Position numbers and translations under genes: made by a program
Notes under the pieces: generated by a model
The model's database searches: none
What the model saw: the letters and a program-made list of their open reading frames with translations, nothing else
Told to the model about the DNA's origin: nothing
Shown: piece by piece, positions 33,093 through 42,880 of the stretch
Numbering within the stretch: the stretch's first letter is position 1
How the letters are laid out: the number at the start of each line of letters is the position of its first letter
Source: Bradyrhizobium australiense
GTDB lineage: Bacteria > Pseudomonadota > Alphaproteobacteria > Rhizobiales > Xanthobacteraceae
Direction: 5' to 3'
Length of the DNA: 64,000 bases
Assembly (NCBI RefSeq): GCF_013114825.1
Contig: NZ_JAAVLX010000004.1
Location: 186,001 to 250,000, forward strand

Positions 33093-35597
33093 TTAGTAAA
33101 GTCCGCCGGTGCCGGGCCGCATGATGTTGCCCGCATCGGGCTGATAGCCTTGCGAATATCCCTGCGGCGCCCGGCCATCCATGTCGGCTACGCCGATGAC
33201 CGAGTAATTATCCGGCGGCGCGGTGCCCGGCTTGAACGCTTCCAAGATGGTGCGGCCGCCCTCGCCCGGACCGGCGCGCATGCCGCTCTTGGCATCGACG
33301 CGAACCAGCTTGATGCCCGCAGGCACCTTGAACGGGATCGCCGGCTTGTCGGCGAGCGCGAGCTTCAGGAAGTCTTTGGCGATCGGCGCGGCGAGATGAC
33401 CGCCGGTCATGCCGCGGCCGAGATTGCGCGGCTTGTCGAAGCCGACATAGATGCCGACCACGAGGTCCGGCGAGAAGCCGATGAACCACGCGTCCTTTTC
33501 ATCATTGGTGGTGCCGGTCTTGCCTGCGATCGGCTTGCCGACTTCCTTGACCACCGTCGCGGTGCCGGCCTGCACGACATATTCCATCATCGAGGTGATC
33601 TGGTAGGCCGTCATCGGGTCCAGCACCTGCTCACGGCGGTCCACCAGTTGCGGCTCGGCCTGGTTTTTCCAGCCGCCGGACGCGTCGCAGCCGCGGCATT
33701 CGCGCGAGTCATGCTTGAAGATGGTGTGGCCATAGCGGTCCTGGATGCGGTCGATCAGCGTCGGCTTCACGCGCCGGCCGCCATTGGCGAACATCGAATA
33801 GGCCGTCACCATCCGCATGACCGTGGTCTCGCCGGCGCCGAGCGCATAGGACAGGTAATTCGGCAGTTCGTCGTAGACGCCAAACCGCCGCGCATATTCG
33901 CCGATCAAGGGCATGCCGATGTCCTGCGCGAGCCGCACCGTCACCGTATTCAGCGATTGCCGAAGCGCATTACGCAGCGTGGTCGGTCCGCCGTATTTGC
34001 CGGACGAATAGTTTTCCGGTCGCCACACGCCAGCGCCTTGCCCCTGATCGATTTCAATGGGCGCGTCGACCACGACGGTCGATGGCGTATAGCCATTGTC
34101 CATTGCCGCCGAATAGACCAGCGGTTTGAACGACGAGCCCGGCTGCCGGTAGGCCTGGGTCGCGCGGTTGAACTGGCTCTGGTCGAACGAGAAGCCGCCG
34201 ACCATCGCGAGCACGCGGCCGGTCCACGGATCCATCGCGACCAACGCGCCGGAAACTTCCGGCAACTGGCGCAGCCGGTACTGGCCCTCGACCGGCTTGC
34301 CTTCCTTGTCGAACAGCGGATCGGCATAGATCACGTCGCCCGGCGACAGCACCTGTGCCACGGAGCTCGGCGTCCTGCCCTTGGCGGGCCCGGATGCAGC
34401 CTTCGCCCAGCGCACGCCATCGAGCGTGATGATGCCGGTCTGCCGCTGCTTGCTGACGGCGCCGCCGAGTTCGCGGCCCGGCTGGAAACCGATCCGTGCC
34501 GACTGGTCGGATGTTTCCAGCACCACGGCCATCCGCCAGGGCGATATGTCGCCGAGTGACTTGACGTCGGCGAGTTTAACGCCCCAGTCGCCCGAAATGT
34601 CGAGCTTGCTCACAGGCCCACGCCAGCCCTGGGCCTCGTCATACCGGACCAGACCGGCGACCATGGTCTTGCGCGCCATCACCTGCATTTTCGGGTCGAG
34701 CGTGGCGCGGACCGACAGGCCGCCTTCGTACAGTTTCTTTTCGCCGTAGCGCTCGAAAATATCGCGACGGACTTCCTCGGCAAAATATTCACCGGCGAAG
34801 ATATGCGCGCCGTTACCGCGGCTGGTGACGTTGAGCTGTTCCTTGCGGGCCTTGTCGGCGTCGGCCTGCTTGATCCAGCCGTTTTCCAGCAGACGATCGA
34901 CCACGTAATTGCGCCGCTCCACGGCGCGATCGCGGTTACGCACCGGATGCAGGGCTGCAGGCGCCTTCGGCAGCGCCGCCAGATAGGAGGCTTCCGCGAT
35001 CGTGAGTTCGTTCACCGATTTGTCGAAATAGACCAGCGATGCCGCGGCGATGCCGTAGGCGCCGAGACCGAGATAGATTTCGTTGAGATAGAGCTCGAGG
35101 ATGCGGTCCTTGGAATAGGCGCGCTCGATGCGCATCGCCAGCAAGGCTTCCTTGATCTTGCGGGTGAAGGAGACCTCGTTGGTCAGGAGGAAGTTCTTCG
35201 CGACCTGCTGAGTGATCGTCGATGCACCCTGCGGACGCCTGTTGGAGCCGAAGTTCTGCGCATAGAGCACGGCTGCGCGCGCCATGCCGGTGAAGTCGAT
35301 GCCGCCGTGCTCGTAGAAGTTCTTGTCCTCTGCCGCGAGGAAGGCGTTGATCACGAGTTTTGGCACCGCCTGGATCGGCAGATAGAGCCGGCGCTCCTTG
35401 GAATATTCGCCGAGCAGCGCGCCGTCAGACGCGTGCACGCGCGTCATCACTGGCGGCTCGTAATCCTGAAGCTGCGAATAGTCGGGCAAGTCCTTGGAGA
35501 AATGCCAGATCGCGCCCGCGACTCCGGCCACGCCGACCAGGAACACCACGGTGCCGGCGGCAAACAGGAAACCCAAAAACCGGACCAGCAAGCGCAT
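33093..35597 (-). CDS. Penicillin-binding protein 1A, copy 2 (bifunctional)
   Basis: An 834-residue class A PBP with the same domain order as its neighbour. The transpeptidase SxxK is PGSSFKP, the SxN is SLN (QSLNTV) and the KTG is KTGTTND. It differs from copy 1 at a few percent to roughly 15% of positions, but in the glycosyltransferase region a 203-bp stretch is identical. The ATG of MRLLVRFLG is used; the upstream in-frame stretch is not conserved-looking. Copies 1 and 2 point the same way with a 217-bp gap that has no gene. The duplication includes about 30 bp of leader. Confidence 0.94.
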   Translation of the reverse strand: MRLLVRFLGFLFAAGTVVFLVGVAGVAGAIWHFSKDLPDYSQLQDYEPPVMTRVHASDGALLGEYSKERRLYLPIQAVPKLVINAFLAAEDKNFYEHGGIDFTGMARAAVLYAQNFGSNRRPQGASTITQQVAKNFLLTNEVSFTRKIKEALLAMRIERAYSKDRILELYLNEIYLGLGAYGIAAASLVYFDKSVNELTIAEASYLAALPKAPAALHPVRNRDRAVERRNYVVDRLLENGWIKQADADKARKEQLNVTSRGNGAHIFAGEYFAEEVRRDIFERYGEKKLYEGGLSVRATLDPKMQVMARKTMVAGLVRYDEAQGWRGPVSKLDISGDWGVKLADVKSLGDISPWRMAVVLETSDQSARIGFQPGRELGGAVSKQRQTGIITLDGVRWAKAASGPAKGRTPSSVAQVLSPGDVIYADPLFDKEGKPVEGQYRLRQLPEVSGALVAMDPWTGRVLAMVGGFSFDQSQFNRATQAYRQPGSSFKPLVYSAAMDNGYTPSTVVVDAPIEIDQGQGAGVWRPENYSSGKYGGPTTLRNALRQSLNTVTVRLAQDIGMPLIGEYARRFGVYDELPNYLSYALGAGETTVMRMVTAYSMFANGGRRVKPTLIDRIQDRYGHTIFKHDSRECRGCDASGGWKNQAEPQLVDRREQVLDPMTAYQITSMMEYVVQAGTATVVKEVGKPIAGKTGTTNDEKDAWFIGFSPDLVVGIYVGFDKPRNLGRGMTGGHLAAPIAKDFLKLALADKPAIPFKVPAGIKLVRVDAKSGMRAGPGEGGRTILEAFKPGTAPPDNYSVIGVADMDGRAPQGYSQGYQPDAGNIMRPGTGGLY

Positions 35598-35838
35598 TAT
35601 CGAAGTTCCGTTCCAACCCTGTGCGCCGTCATCCGCGGCGCCTATTCTGACACGGCAATCCCGCCTTGACGGATTGCCGCTACGCGGTCGAACAATAAAA
35701 GGTCCGGCGGACAATAATGACCGATTCCGAAGACCAGCCGTCCGTTTTCTATACCGTTGCCGCTGTGGCCAAACTAGGGCTTGGTCTATCGGATGGCACC
35801 CTTTTCAATCCACCTTTAAGCCACGCGCGCGGGACTTT

Positions 35839-37173
35839 TCACTTGGCCGGTCCGGCAGTTGCCAGCCGTTTGGCCAGAAAAGCATCAATTGCCTGCGCCA
35901 TCGAGCCGACGGTCCTGTTCCGCCAGTTTTCCGATACCAGATGCTCAAGGTCATCCTTGTTCGAGACATAACCGAGTTCGACCAGCACCGACGGCACGTC
36001 CGGGGCCTTCAGGACCCGGAAACCAGCGGATTTCAACGGATGCTTGTGCATCCGCACGGTATTCTTCATTTCACCCATCAGGATCCGCGCAAACCGGTTT
36101 GAAAAGGTTTTGGTCTCCCGCTGCACGAGGTCGATCAGGATGTCGGCGACTTCGGTCGGCTCGTCGGTGAGATTGACGCCGCCAATCGCATCAGACTTGT
36201 TTTCGGCATCTGCCAGCCGTTGGGCCTCGGAATCGGAGGCCTTGTCTGAAAGCGTGTAGATGGTGGCACCCTGGGCGTCGCCCTCGCCACGTGGCAAGGC
36301 GTCGGCATGGATCGAAACGAACAGCGCCGCGGCCTCGTTGCGTGCGATCTTCACGCGGTCGGCGAGCGGAATGAAGCTGTCATCGGTCCGGGTCATGACG
36401 ACGCGATACTTGCCCGATTTTTCTATTCTGTCGCGCAGCGCCAGGCCAAAACTCAGCACCAGGTTCTTTTCCATGAAATCGCCGCCGCCGGCCTGAGTGC
36501 CGTTGTCGACGCCGCCATGACCAGGATCGATCACGATCACCGGCCGCTTGTCGGGCGCTTGCGGCGGCTGGGCCGCGGTTGACGAATCCAGCCCGGCGAG
36601 GGCGGCGTTGGCCTCGGCGATCGCGGGCCGCAGTTCGGGGCGGCTTTCCGGCGCCAGCGACTGGACAAAGGCAGTGCGATCCACCCCTTCGAATTCGAGC
36701 ACCAGCCGCGGCGGCTGGCCGTTGGCCGCTTCCAGTACATAGGATTTGGCGATCTTGGCAGGCCCCGTCAGGTCGAACACGATCCGTGATCCACCCGGCA
36801 TGACGAGACCGTAGCGGAACGCCTTGACCAGCCCCCGTCCCGCCATGCCGACCCCGGCGGGAAGCGTGAAACTGACCTGGGGAAGATCAACCACCACGCG
36901 GTAGGGGTCCGCCAGCGCGAAGGCGCGAAACTGAACCGGCCTGTCCAGATCGAGGATGAAACGGGTCTGCCTGGCATCGCCAGCCAACCGGGCATCAGAG
37001 GCGATCGGGAAATTCGATACGGCCGCCGGGCCAGGAACGGCGGCGACAGAAGCCGGCGGTTGAGAAGCCACTCCTTGGGCCGCGCAGGGGCTAATCATCT
37101 GGGCGCACAGCCATGCTGCGGTGCACAATAGCCCGCATTCCAGCAAAACAAGGTGATTTGCGCGGCTCGCCAA
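35839..37173 (-). CDS. N-acetylmuramoyl-L-alanine amidase with AMIN domain (AmiC-like)
   Basis: A 444-residue periplasmic amidase that cuts the bond between MurNAc and L-Ala, mainly at the division septum. It has an N-terminal signal segment, an AMIN domain (about residues 60-150, FILDLDRPVQFRAF...RVVVDLPQ) and a C-terminal Amidase_3 domain. Zinc ligands are in VIDPGHGGVDNGTQ, ENLVLSFGLALRD-type glutamate, SIHADALP and the late LVELGY glutamate. The start is a TTG with GGAGG ten bases upstream; no ATG fits before the signal peptide. It lies upstream of the PBP1A pair, and with prfB they form a minus-strand wall/translation block. Confidence 0.92.
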   Translation of the reverse strand: MASRANHLVLLECGLLCTAAWLCAQMISPCAAQGVASQPPASVAAVPGPAAVSNFPIASDARLAGDARQTRFILDLDRPVQFRAFALADPYRVVVDLPQVSFTLPAGVGMAGRGLVKAFRYGLVMPGGSRIVFDLTGPAKIAKSYVLEAANGQPPRLVLEFEGVDRTAFVQSLAPESRPELRPAIAEANAALAGLDSSTAAQPPQAPDKRPVIVIDPGHGGVDNGTQAGGGDFMEKNLVLSFGLALRDRIEKSGKYRVVMTRTDDSFIPLADRVKIARNEAAALFVSIHADALPRGEGDAQGATIYTLSDKASDSEAQRLADAENKSDAIGGVNLTDEPTEVADILIDLVQRETKTFSNRFARILMGEMKNTVRMHKHPLKSAGFRVLKAPDVPSVLVELGYVSNKDDLEHLVSENWRNRTVGSMAQAIDAFLAKRLATAGPAK

Positions 37174-37896
37174 CGATTCGGTGCCTCCGGAGGAGCCTTC
37201 CCTTACCGCATTAGAACCACAGGGTTAACTGGACCTTAACGCCTGACCGGTGAAAAAGGGGTAGTGTTGCCGCGCTGCGACGCTCGACGGCGGGTTCCCT
37301 TGCGCTTCCCTTGCACGGAGCCCCCAATCCACGTATGTACGAGGTGCTGACGGCTAATACTCCCGGTTGTGTCGCGTTCAGCCTCCCGGTGCAGCGCCGG
37401 AACCTCCGAAGCCCGGAGGAACCTGCGTCTTTCCCGATCCCTCCACGGCCAGCGCCGCGCGCGGCTGACACGGAGCGGCGGTTTCGAGCCCGAGCGGCGG
37501 CCGGTCCCAGGTACTCTTTCCAGGGGCGGTTTGAGACACGGCAAAACTGATTATCCGGACCCAAACGGTCCGATATGCGATGACCGGCGGGCGCTTAGGC
37601 GCCGAACCGGGCCTTCAGCGATAGATAAGGCGGTATCCCTTTCCGCCAACATGTTCAGACGGGCCGACGCTTGATGCGCCAGACTGTGTTGCCGACCAAG
37701 ATCCACGGAACGATCGCGCCGACGCGAGGCGAAAGCTTCGCGCGTCGTATTGCTCTGGTGGGCCCCCGTTCGGCGCGGCGCCAAGAAGTGCGTTTTGGCC
37801 TTCCCCTCACCCCCGAATCAGGTGGACCGTCGCGTCACCGGGCCGCGCAATTTGCGCGCGCCATGCACCGCGCCCGCCCCCGTCAAGAGTTCCAAA
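37174..37896. other. Long intergenic region; amidase promoter and rne leader
   Basis: The 723-bp gap between divergent amidase and rne has no gene that I can support; the open frames here are shadows. I expect the rne 5' leader, by analogy with the long RNase E leaders used for autoregulation, and the amidase promoter near 37210-37240. A hairpin, GGCGG at 37633 pairing with CCGCC near 37648, is the most obvious local structure. I see no clear -10/-35 pair to name. Confidence 0.4.
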
Positions 37897-40800
37897 ATGC
37901 CCAACAAGATGTTGATCGACGCCACCCACCCGGAAGAGACCCGGGTCGTTGTGGTCCGCGGCAACCGCGTCGAAGAATTTGATTTCGAGACCGCCCAGCG
38001 CAAGCAGCTCCGCGGTAACATCTATCTCGCCAAGGTCACGCGCGTAGAACCGTCGCTGCAAGCGGCGTTCATCGAATATGGCGGCAACCGCCATGGTTTC
38101 CTGGCCTTCAGCGAAATCCACCCGGATTACTACCAGATCCCGGTCGCCGATCGTCAGGCGCTGATCGAGGCCGACGAGCGCGCCCATCGCGAGGCCGAGG
38201 AGGAGAGCGAGAACCGCTCCAGCCATCGCCGCCGCTCGCGCCACCGCAATGCACGCCGCCGCGGCCATGGCGACCGCGTCCAGAGCGACGTGGTCGAAGG
38301 TGCCAACGAGGATCCCTCGCACGCCGCCCAGCCCTATAACGGTGGTGAAGAACATCTGCACGAGCATGAGGCAGCGCAGGCCGGCGATGCGCCGGCGCAC
38401 GCCGCCGAACGTCGCGCCGAAGCTGCTCCGCACGAAGATGACGCGCACGACCGTGAGACGCATGGTGACGAGCGGACGCATGATGGCGATCGCCCCGCGC
38501 ATGATCACGATGAACACGAACAGGCCCATGCCGCGAGCGAGGCGCCGGTCGCGGAAGAGCAATCCGATGCGCCTGCCCCTGCATCGGTCGAGGCCGCCGA
38601 GATGCCGGCGGAGGACGCCCACGACGACCTTCATGACGAAGAGCGTGCGCAGGAAAACGCCGCCCATGCCGACGACGTGCCGCACGTCGAGCACGTCGGT
38701 GATTATACTCCCCCTCCCGATGAACCCGCCGCGGCTCTGGAAGCCGACGACGGCCATGACGATGAGGACGATGGCGAGGACGCCGAAGAGGAAGTCGTCG
38801 AATCCGTCGGCGGCGATGACGTTCTGGAAGAAGTTCCGGAGCGCCCGTTCCGGCCGCGCCGCCAGTACAAGATTCAGGAAGTCATCAAGCGCCGCCAGGT
38901 GATGCTGGTTCAGGTCGTCAAGGAAGAGCGCGGCAACAAGGGCGCGGCGCTGACGACCTACCTCTCCCTGGCCGGCCGTTATGCCGTCCTGATGCCCAAC
39001 ACTGCCCGCGGCGGCGGCATCAGCCGCAAGATCACCTCGGCCCAGGATCGCTCGCGGCTGAAGGAAGTGGTGCAGGACCTCGACGTGCCCGAGGGCATGG
39101 GGATCATCCTGCGCACCGCCGGCGCCTCGCGGACCAAGCCCGAAATCAAGCGCGACTTCGAGTACCTGATCCGGATGTGGGAAACCGTGCGCGACATGAC
39201 GCTGAAGTCGCAGGCCCCCACCCTCGTCTATGAGGAAGGCTCGCTGATCAAGCGCTCGCTGCGCGATCTTTACAACAAGGAAATCGACGAGATCCAGGTC
39301 GCCGGCGAGGCCGGCTACCAGGAAGCGCGCGACTTCATGAAGATGCTGATGCCCTCGAACGTGCGGGCGGTGAAGCAATATCGCGACGGCCAGCCGCTGT
39401 TCTCGCGGATGGGCGTCGAGAGCCAGTTGGACGCGATGTTCTCGCCGACCGTGCAGCTACGTTCCGGCGGCTACATCGTCATCAACCAGACCGAGGCGCT
39501 TGTCTCGATCGACGTCAATTCGGGCCGCTCGACCCGTGAACATCACATCGAGGACACCGCGCTCAAGACCAATCTCGAGGCGGCGGAGGAAGTGGCGCGG
39601 CAGTTGCGTCTGCGTGACCTCGCCGGCCTGATCGTCATCGACTTCATCGACATGGATGAGAAGCGCAACAACCGGGCGGTAGAGCGCAAGCTCTCCGACT
39701 GCCTGCGGCAGGACCGCGCGCGAATCCAGGTCGGACGCATCTCGCATTTCGGTCTTTTGGAGATGTCGCGCCAGCGCATCCGCGCCAGCGTGCTGGAAAG
39801 CTCGACCGAGCCCTGCCCGCAATGCGGCGGCAGCGGCCATGTGCGCTCGGTCTCCTCAGTTGCGCTGCAATTGCTCCGTGGCATCGAGGAAATCCTGATG
39901 AAGGGCGCGACCCACAATCTGGTCGTGCGGACCCGCACCGACGTCGCGCTCTATGTGCTCAACCACAAGCGCGGCCACCTGCGCGACCTCGAAAACGCCT
40001 TCAAGGTTTCGCTGGCCGTCGTCGCCGACGCCACCGTGAGCGGCCAACAGTCATACGTCATCGACCGCGGCGAGCAGGTGCACACGCTGGAAGCCGCCAA
40101 GGCGTTGCTGGCGGCGCAGGCTGCCGCCTTCCCGCCGCAGGTCGAGGAAGCCTATGACGACGACGAGGCGTTCGACATTGAAGCCGAATCCGAGATCGAA
40201 ACCGATGAGACCGAGGGGCTGACCGACGATGCCGCCGAGGCAGCGGTGGGCGAAAGCGAAGGAGACGGTCACCGCCGCAAGCGGCGCCGGCGCCGGCGCG
40301 GCCGTGGCGAACCGCGTGAAGGCGGCGCCCCGCGCGAGGACAGTGACGCGGTACGCGTCGCCGGCGAGGCCGTCGAAGGGGCGATTGCCGAAGACGGCGA
40401 ATCCGACGAGGACGAAGGCGACGAACAGGCCGGCATGGTCCGTGGCGATCAACCTGCCGGTGGCGAACGGCGTCCGCGCCGCCGCGGCCGTCGCGGCGGA
40501 CGCCGCCGGCGTGGTACCGGACTGGAAGATGGTCTTGCCGGGTCGATCGCAGACGAACTCGGGCCGACCCCGGCTCCGGAGGCGAGCGGCGCCGTTGCCG
40601 ATTTCGACGGCGGATCGTCCGAACCCGCGCCATCGCTGGTGCAGGCCGACGTTCAGCCTGAGCCGGTCTCGCCGGCGGCGCAGATACAGCCTGCGGCTGA
40701 TGCCCAGCCGGAGCCGGTTGCGAGCGCGCCGACGCCAACCGCTGAGGAAACCAGGCAAGAGGCCGAGCGCGCGGCCGCGCGGCGGCGTTCGACCGTGCGC

Positions 40801-40980
40801 GAGAAAGTCAGCTTCTTGACCAGCGCTCCGGCCGAGCCGGCGCCCTCCGTCAGCCAGAACGCGCCAGAGCCAAGCGCGCCCCCCGCGCCCGCTCCAGCCG
40901 AACCTGCGCCGGCTCCGGCCAGCGAAGCCGCACCGCGCAAGGCGGGCTGGTGGTCGCGGCGCTTCGGCAGCGGCGAATAA
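37897..40980 (+). CDS. rne: Ribonuclease E with a large acidic/histidine-rich insert
   Basis: A 1027-residue endoribonuclease that starts decay of most mRNAs and matures rRNA and tRNA, scaffolding the degradosome. The N-terminal S1-type domain is split by an insert of about 220 residues (93-314) rich in His, Asp, Glu and Ala. The catalytic metal aspartates lie in SIDVNSG (D539) and IVIDFIDM (D582), and the zinc-link cysteines are CPQC (640-643). The C-terminal tail (from about 760) is low-complexity, Arg/Pro/Ala/Glu-rich, as expected for a degradosome scaffold. The ATG of MPNKMLIDA is used; the 49-residue open stretch upstream is not conserved-looking. A strong terminator follows. Confidence 0.95.
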   Translation: MPNKMLIDATHPEETRVVVVRGNRVEEFDFETAQRKQLRGNIYLAKVTRVEPSLQAAFIEYGGNRHGFLAFSEIHPDYYQIPVADRQALIEADERAHREAEEESENRSSHRRRSRHRNARRRGHGDRVQSDVVEGANEDPSHAAQPYNGGEEHLHEHEAAQAGDAPAHAAERRAEAAPHEDDAHDRETHGDERTHDGDRPAHDHDEHEQAHAASEAPVAEEQSDAPAPASVEAAEMPAEDAHDDLHDEERAQENAAHADDVPHVEHVGDYTPPPDEPAAALEADDGHDDEDDGEDAEEEVVESVGGDDVLEEVPERPFRPRRQYKIQEVIKRRQVMLVQVVKEERGNKGAALTTYLSLAGRYAVLMPNTARGGGISRKITSAQDRSRLKEVVQDLDVPEGMGIILRTAGASRTKPEIKRDFEYLIRMWETVRDMTLKSQAPTLVYEEGSLIKRSLRDLYNKEIDEIQVAGEAGYQEARDFMKMLMPSNVRAVKQYRDGQPLFSRMGVESQLDAMFSPTVQLRSGGYIVINQTEALVSIDVNSGRSTREHHIEDTALKTNLEAAEEVARQLRLRDLAGLIVIDFIDMDEKRNNRAVERKLSDCLRQDRARIQVGRISHFGLLEMSRQRIRASVLESSTEPCPQCGGSGHVRSVSSVALQLLRGIEEILMKGATHNLVVRTRTDVALYVLNHKRGHLRDLENAFKVSLAVVADATVSGQQSYVIDRGEQVHTLEAAKALLAAQAAAFPPQVEEAYDDDEAFDIEAESEIETDETEGLTDDAAEAAVGESEGDGHRRKRRRRRRGRGEPREGGAPREDSDAVRVAGEAVEGAIAEDGESDEDEGDEQAGMVRGDQPAGGERRPRRRGRRGGRRRRGTGLEDGLAGSIADELGPTPAPEASGAVADFDGGSSEPAPSLVQADVQPEPVSPAAQIQPAADAQPEPVASAPTPTAEETRQEAERAAARRRSTVREKVSFLTSAPAEPAPSVSQNAPEPSAPPAPAPAEPAPAPASEAAPRKAGWWSRRFGSGE

Positions 40981-40997
40981 GCGATCGAACGCAACAG

Positions 40998-41029
40998 AAA
41001 ACCGCCCGGCGAAACCGGGCGGTTTTTTT
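40998..41029. terminator. Rho-independent terminator after rne
   Basis: An 11-bp stem with arms AAACCGCCCGG (40999-41009) and CCGGGCGGTTT (41015-41025) and a 5-base CGAAA loop, followed by T7. It lies 18 bp after the rne stop. The A-run at the other end gives a U-tract on the minus strand too, so it can also serve the convergent dctA gene. Confidence 0.95.
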
Positions 41030-41058
41030 GTTGGCGATTTCTTTAGCTGCCGACAGCC

Positions 41059-42387
41059 TCAGCCCGTCGTGATAGCGGTCTCCACGTCTGACGGATCGAT
41101 GCGCTTGTTGAGATTGGCATGCAGCCGCTCCTTGTCGAGTTCGCCCTCCCACCACGACACCACCACGCAAGCAACGCCGTTGCCGCAGAGATTGGTCAGC
41201 GCGCGGCACTCGCTCATGAACTTGTCGATGCCGAGCACGATGGCCATGCCGGGCACCAGTCGCGGATCGACCACGGCGAGCGTCGCCGCCAGGGTGATGA
41301 AGCCGGCGCCGGTGATGCCGGAGGCCCCCTTCGAGGTCAGCATCGCGACCAGCAGGATGGTCAGTTGCTGAGTGAAGGTGAGATCGAAGCCGAGCGCCTG
41401 CGCGATGAACAGGGTCGCCAGCGTCATATAGATATTGGTGCCGTCGAGATTGAACGAATAGCCGGTCGGCACCACGAGGCCGACGACCGACTTGGAACAG
41501 CCGAGCCGCTCGAGCTTTTCCATCAAGGACGGCAGCGCGCTTTCCGAGGATGACGTGCCGAGCACGATCAAAAGCTCGTCCTTGATGTAAGCCAGGAACT
41601 TGAAGATCGAGAACCCGACCAGTCGCGCGATCACGCCGAGCACCACGAACACGAACAGCGCCGCGGTGACGTAGAACGTCGCGATCAGCCCGATCAGGTT
41701 CAGGATCGCGCCAGTCCCGAATTTGCCGATCGTGAACGCCATCGCGCCGAACGCACCGATTGGAGCTGCCTTCATCACGATGGCGATGACGCCGAACACG
41801 GCATGCGCAGCATCATCGATGAAAGCGCGGATGGTATGGCCGCGCTCGCCGAGGCCCATCAGCGCAAAACCGAACAGGATCGAGAACAGCAGGACCTGCA
41901 AAATTTCTCCCTGCGCAAACGCGCCGACCACCGTATCGGGAATGATGTGCAGGAAGAAATCGACGCTCTTCTGCGCTTCCGCCTGTTTGGCATAGCCGGC
42001 AACAGCCTGCGCGTTCGCCATGCCGCCGCCGAAGCCCGCGCCGGGCCTGACCAGGTTGCCGACGAGGAGACCGATCACCAGCGCAAAGGTGGAGACGACC
42101 TCGAAATAGACCAGCGCCTTGACGCCGATGCGGCCAACCTTCTTGGCATCTTGTATATGCGCGATGCCGGATACCACGGTGCAGAAGATGATCGGTGCGA
42201 TCACCATCTTGATCAGCTTGATGAAGCCGTCACCGAGCGCCTTGATCCAGTCATTGGTTGCAAGCGTTGGCCACAGCCAGCCGAACAGTGCGCCAAGCAC
42301 GATCGCGATCAAGACCTGAACATAAAGAACGCGGTACCATGGCTTTGCCGCACTTACCGGTGCTTCAGTCGCGATCGTTGCCGTCAT
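41059..42387 (-). CDS. dctA: C4-dicarboxylate:cation symporter DctA
   Basis: A 442-residue secondary transporter of the DAACS family that imports succinate, fumarate and malate. The core motif [17 protein letters not shown], the serine-rich hairpin [15 protein letters not shown] and the conserved [14 protein letters not shown] (sodium/substrate site) are all present, with about eight helices and two re-entrant loops. Length and ends fit. In rhizobia DctA fuels nitrogen fixation, but here dctB/dctD are not adjacent and I see no sigma-54 promoter upstream. It is convergent with rne across the shared terminator. Confidence 0.96.
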   Translation of the reverse strand: MTATIATEAPVSAAKPWYRVLYVQVLIAIVLGALFGWLWPTLATNDWIKALGDGFIKLIKMVIAPIIFCTVVSGIAHIQDAKKVGRIGVKALVYFEVVSTFALVIGLLVGNLVRPGAGFGGGMANAQAVAGYAKQAEAQKSVDFFLHIIPDTVVGAFAQGEILQVLLFSILFGFALMGLGERGHTIRAFIDDAAHAVFGVIAIVMKAAPIGAFGAMAFTIGKFGTGAILNLIGLIATFYVTAALFVFVVLGVIARLVGFSIFKFLAYIKDELLIVLGTSSSESALPSLMEKLERLGCSKSVVGLVVPTGYSFNLDGTNIYMTLATLFIAQALGFDLTFTQQLTILLVAMLTSKGASGITGAGFITLAATLAVVDPRLVPGMAIVLGIDKFMSECRALTNLCGNGVACVVVSWWEGELDKERLHANLNKRIDPSDVETAITTG

Positions 42388-42880
42388 GCACGCTTACTCC
42401 CCTCAGAACTCGCGGACAGGTCGTACATGCGCCAATCCGTCGCACACAGCCAAATTACTTTGGGTAAGCGGAGTCAATGGCGTTGCTCGATCATCAACAG
42501 GCCAAACGGTATTGCGGTCTGCCGAAAGAATATTCTTCCCAATCGGCGCGATGCGACGGAACGAGATGAACGCGGATGGCTACGCGCCCGGACGCGAGCC
42601 CATAATATCCAGAGGCTTCGGCGAACGTAGGGTTGGTTGCGGACAGCGCATTACCTTATCGCATGCAATTGCGGCAGAGCCGATCCTGCGAAGGTCGTCG
42701 CCATCTTTTTTACCGAATTTCTACGAGCCGCACATCGGTCACTGTCGTTTGGAACTTGCCGCCTCGCTTCACGTTGTGCGCCCCAAGCACCAGGCGCTGG
42801 TGCCGAGGTCGCGCCATGAGCGCCCTCAAGAGCGTTGAACAGCGGCGCGGCCCCTCATCCAGAATAGAGGAGGTTACGCC
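42388..42880. other. Intergenic region between dctA and the ferritin-like gene
   Basis: A 493-bp gap without a supported gene. The only element that I can name is the EcfG-type promoter at 42751-42775. The dctA half has no recognisable sigma-54 or CRP-like site. Short open frames here overlap each other in several phases and have no family match that I recognise. Confidence 0.5.
42751..42775 (+). promoter_or_regulatory. EcfG-type general stress promoter
   Basis: GGAAC (42751-42755), a 16-bp spacer and CGTT (42772-42775) match the alphaproteobacterial sigma-EcfG consensus (GGAAC-N16/17-CGTT) exactly. Transcription would start about 100 bp before the ferritin-like gene. The general stress sigma factor is controlled by PhyR and NepR in Bradyrhizobium. 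Confidence 0.8.

Noticed and set aside
37807..39378. A 523-codon open frame antisense to rne
   Set aside because: It overlaps the well-supported RNase E gene and its apparent hydrophobic stretches are the complement of the acidic insert.
42388..42480. Search for a sigma-54 promoter upstream of dctA
   Set aside because: No GG-N10-GC pair with the correct context is present in the first 100 bp upstream.
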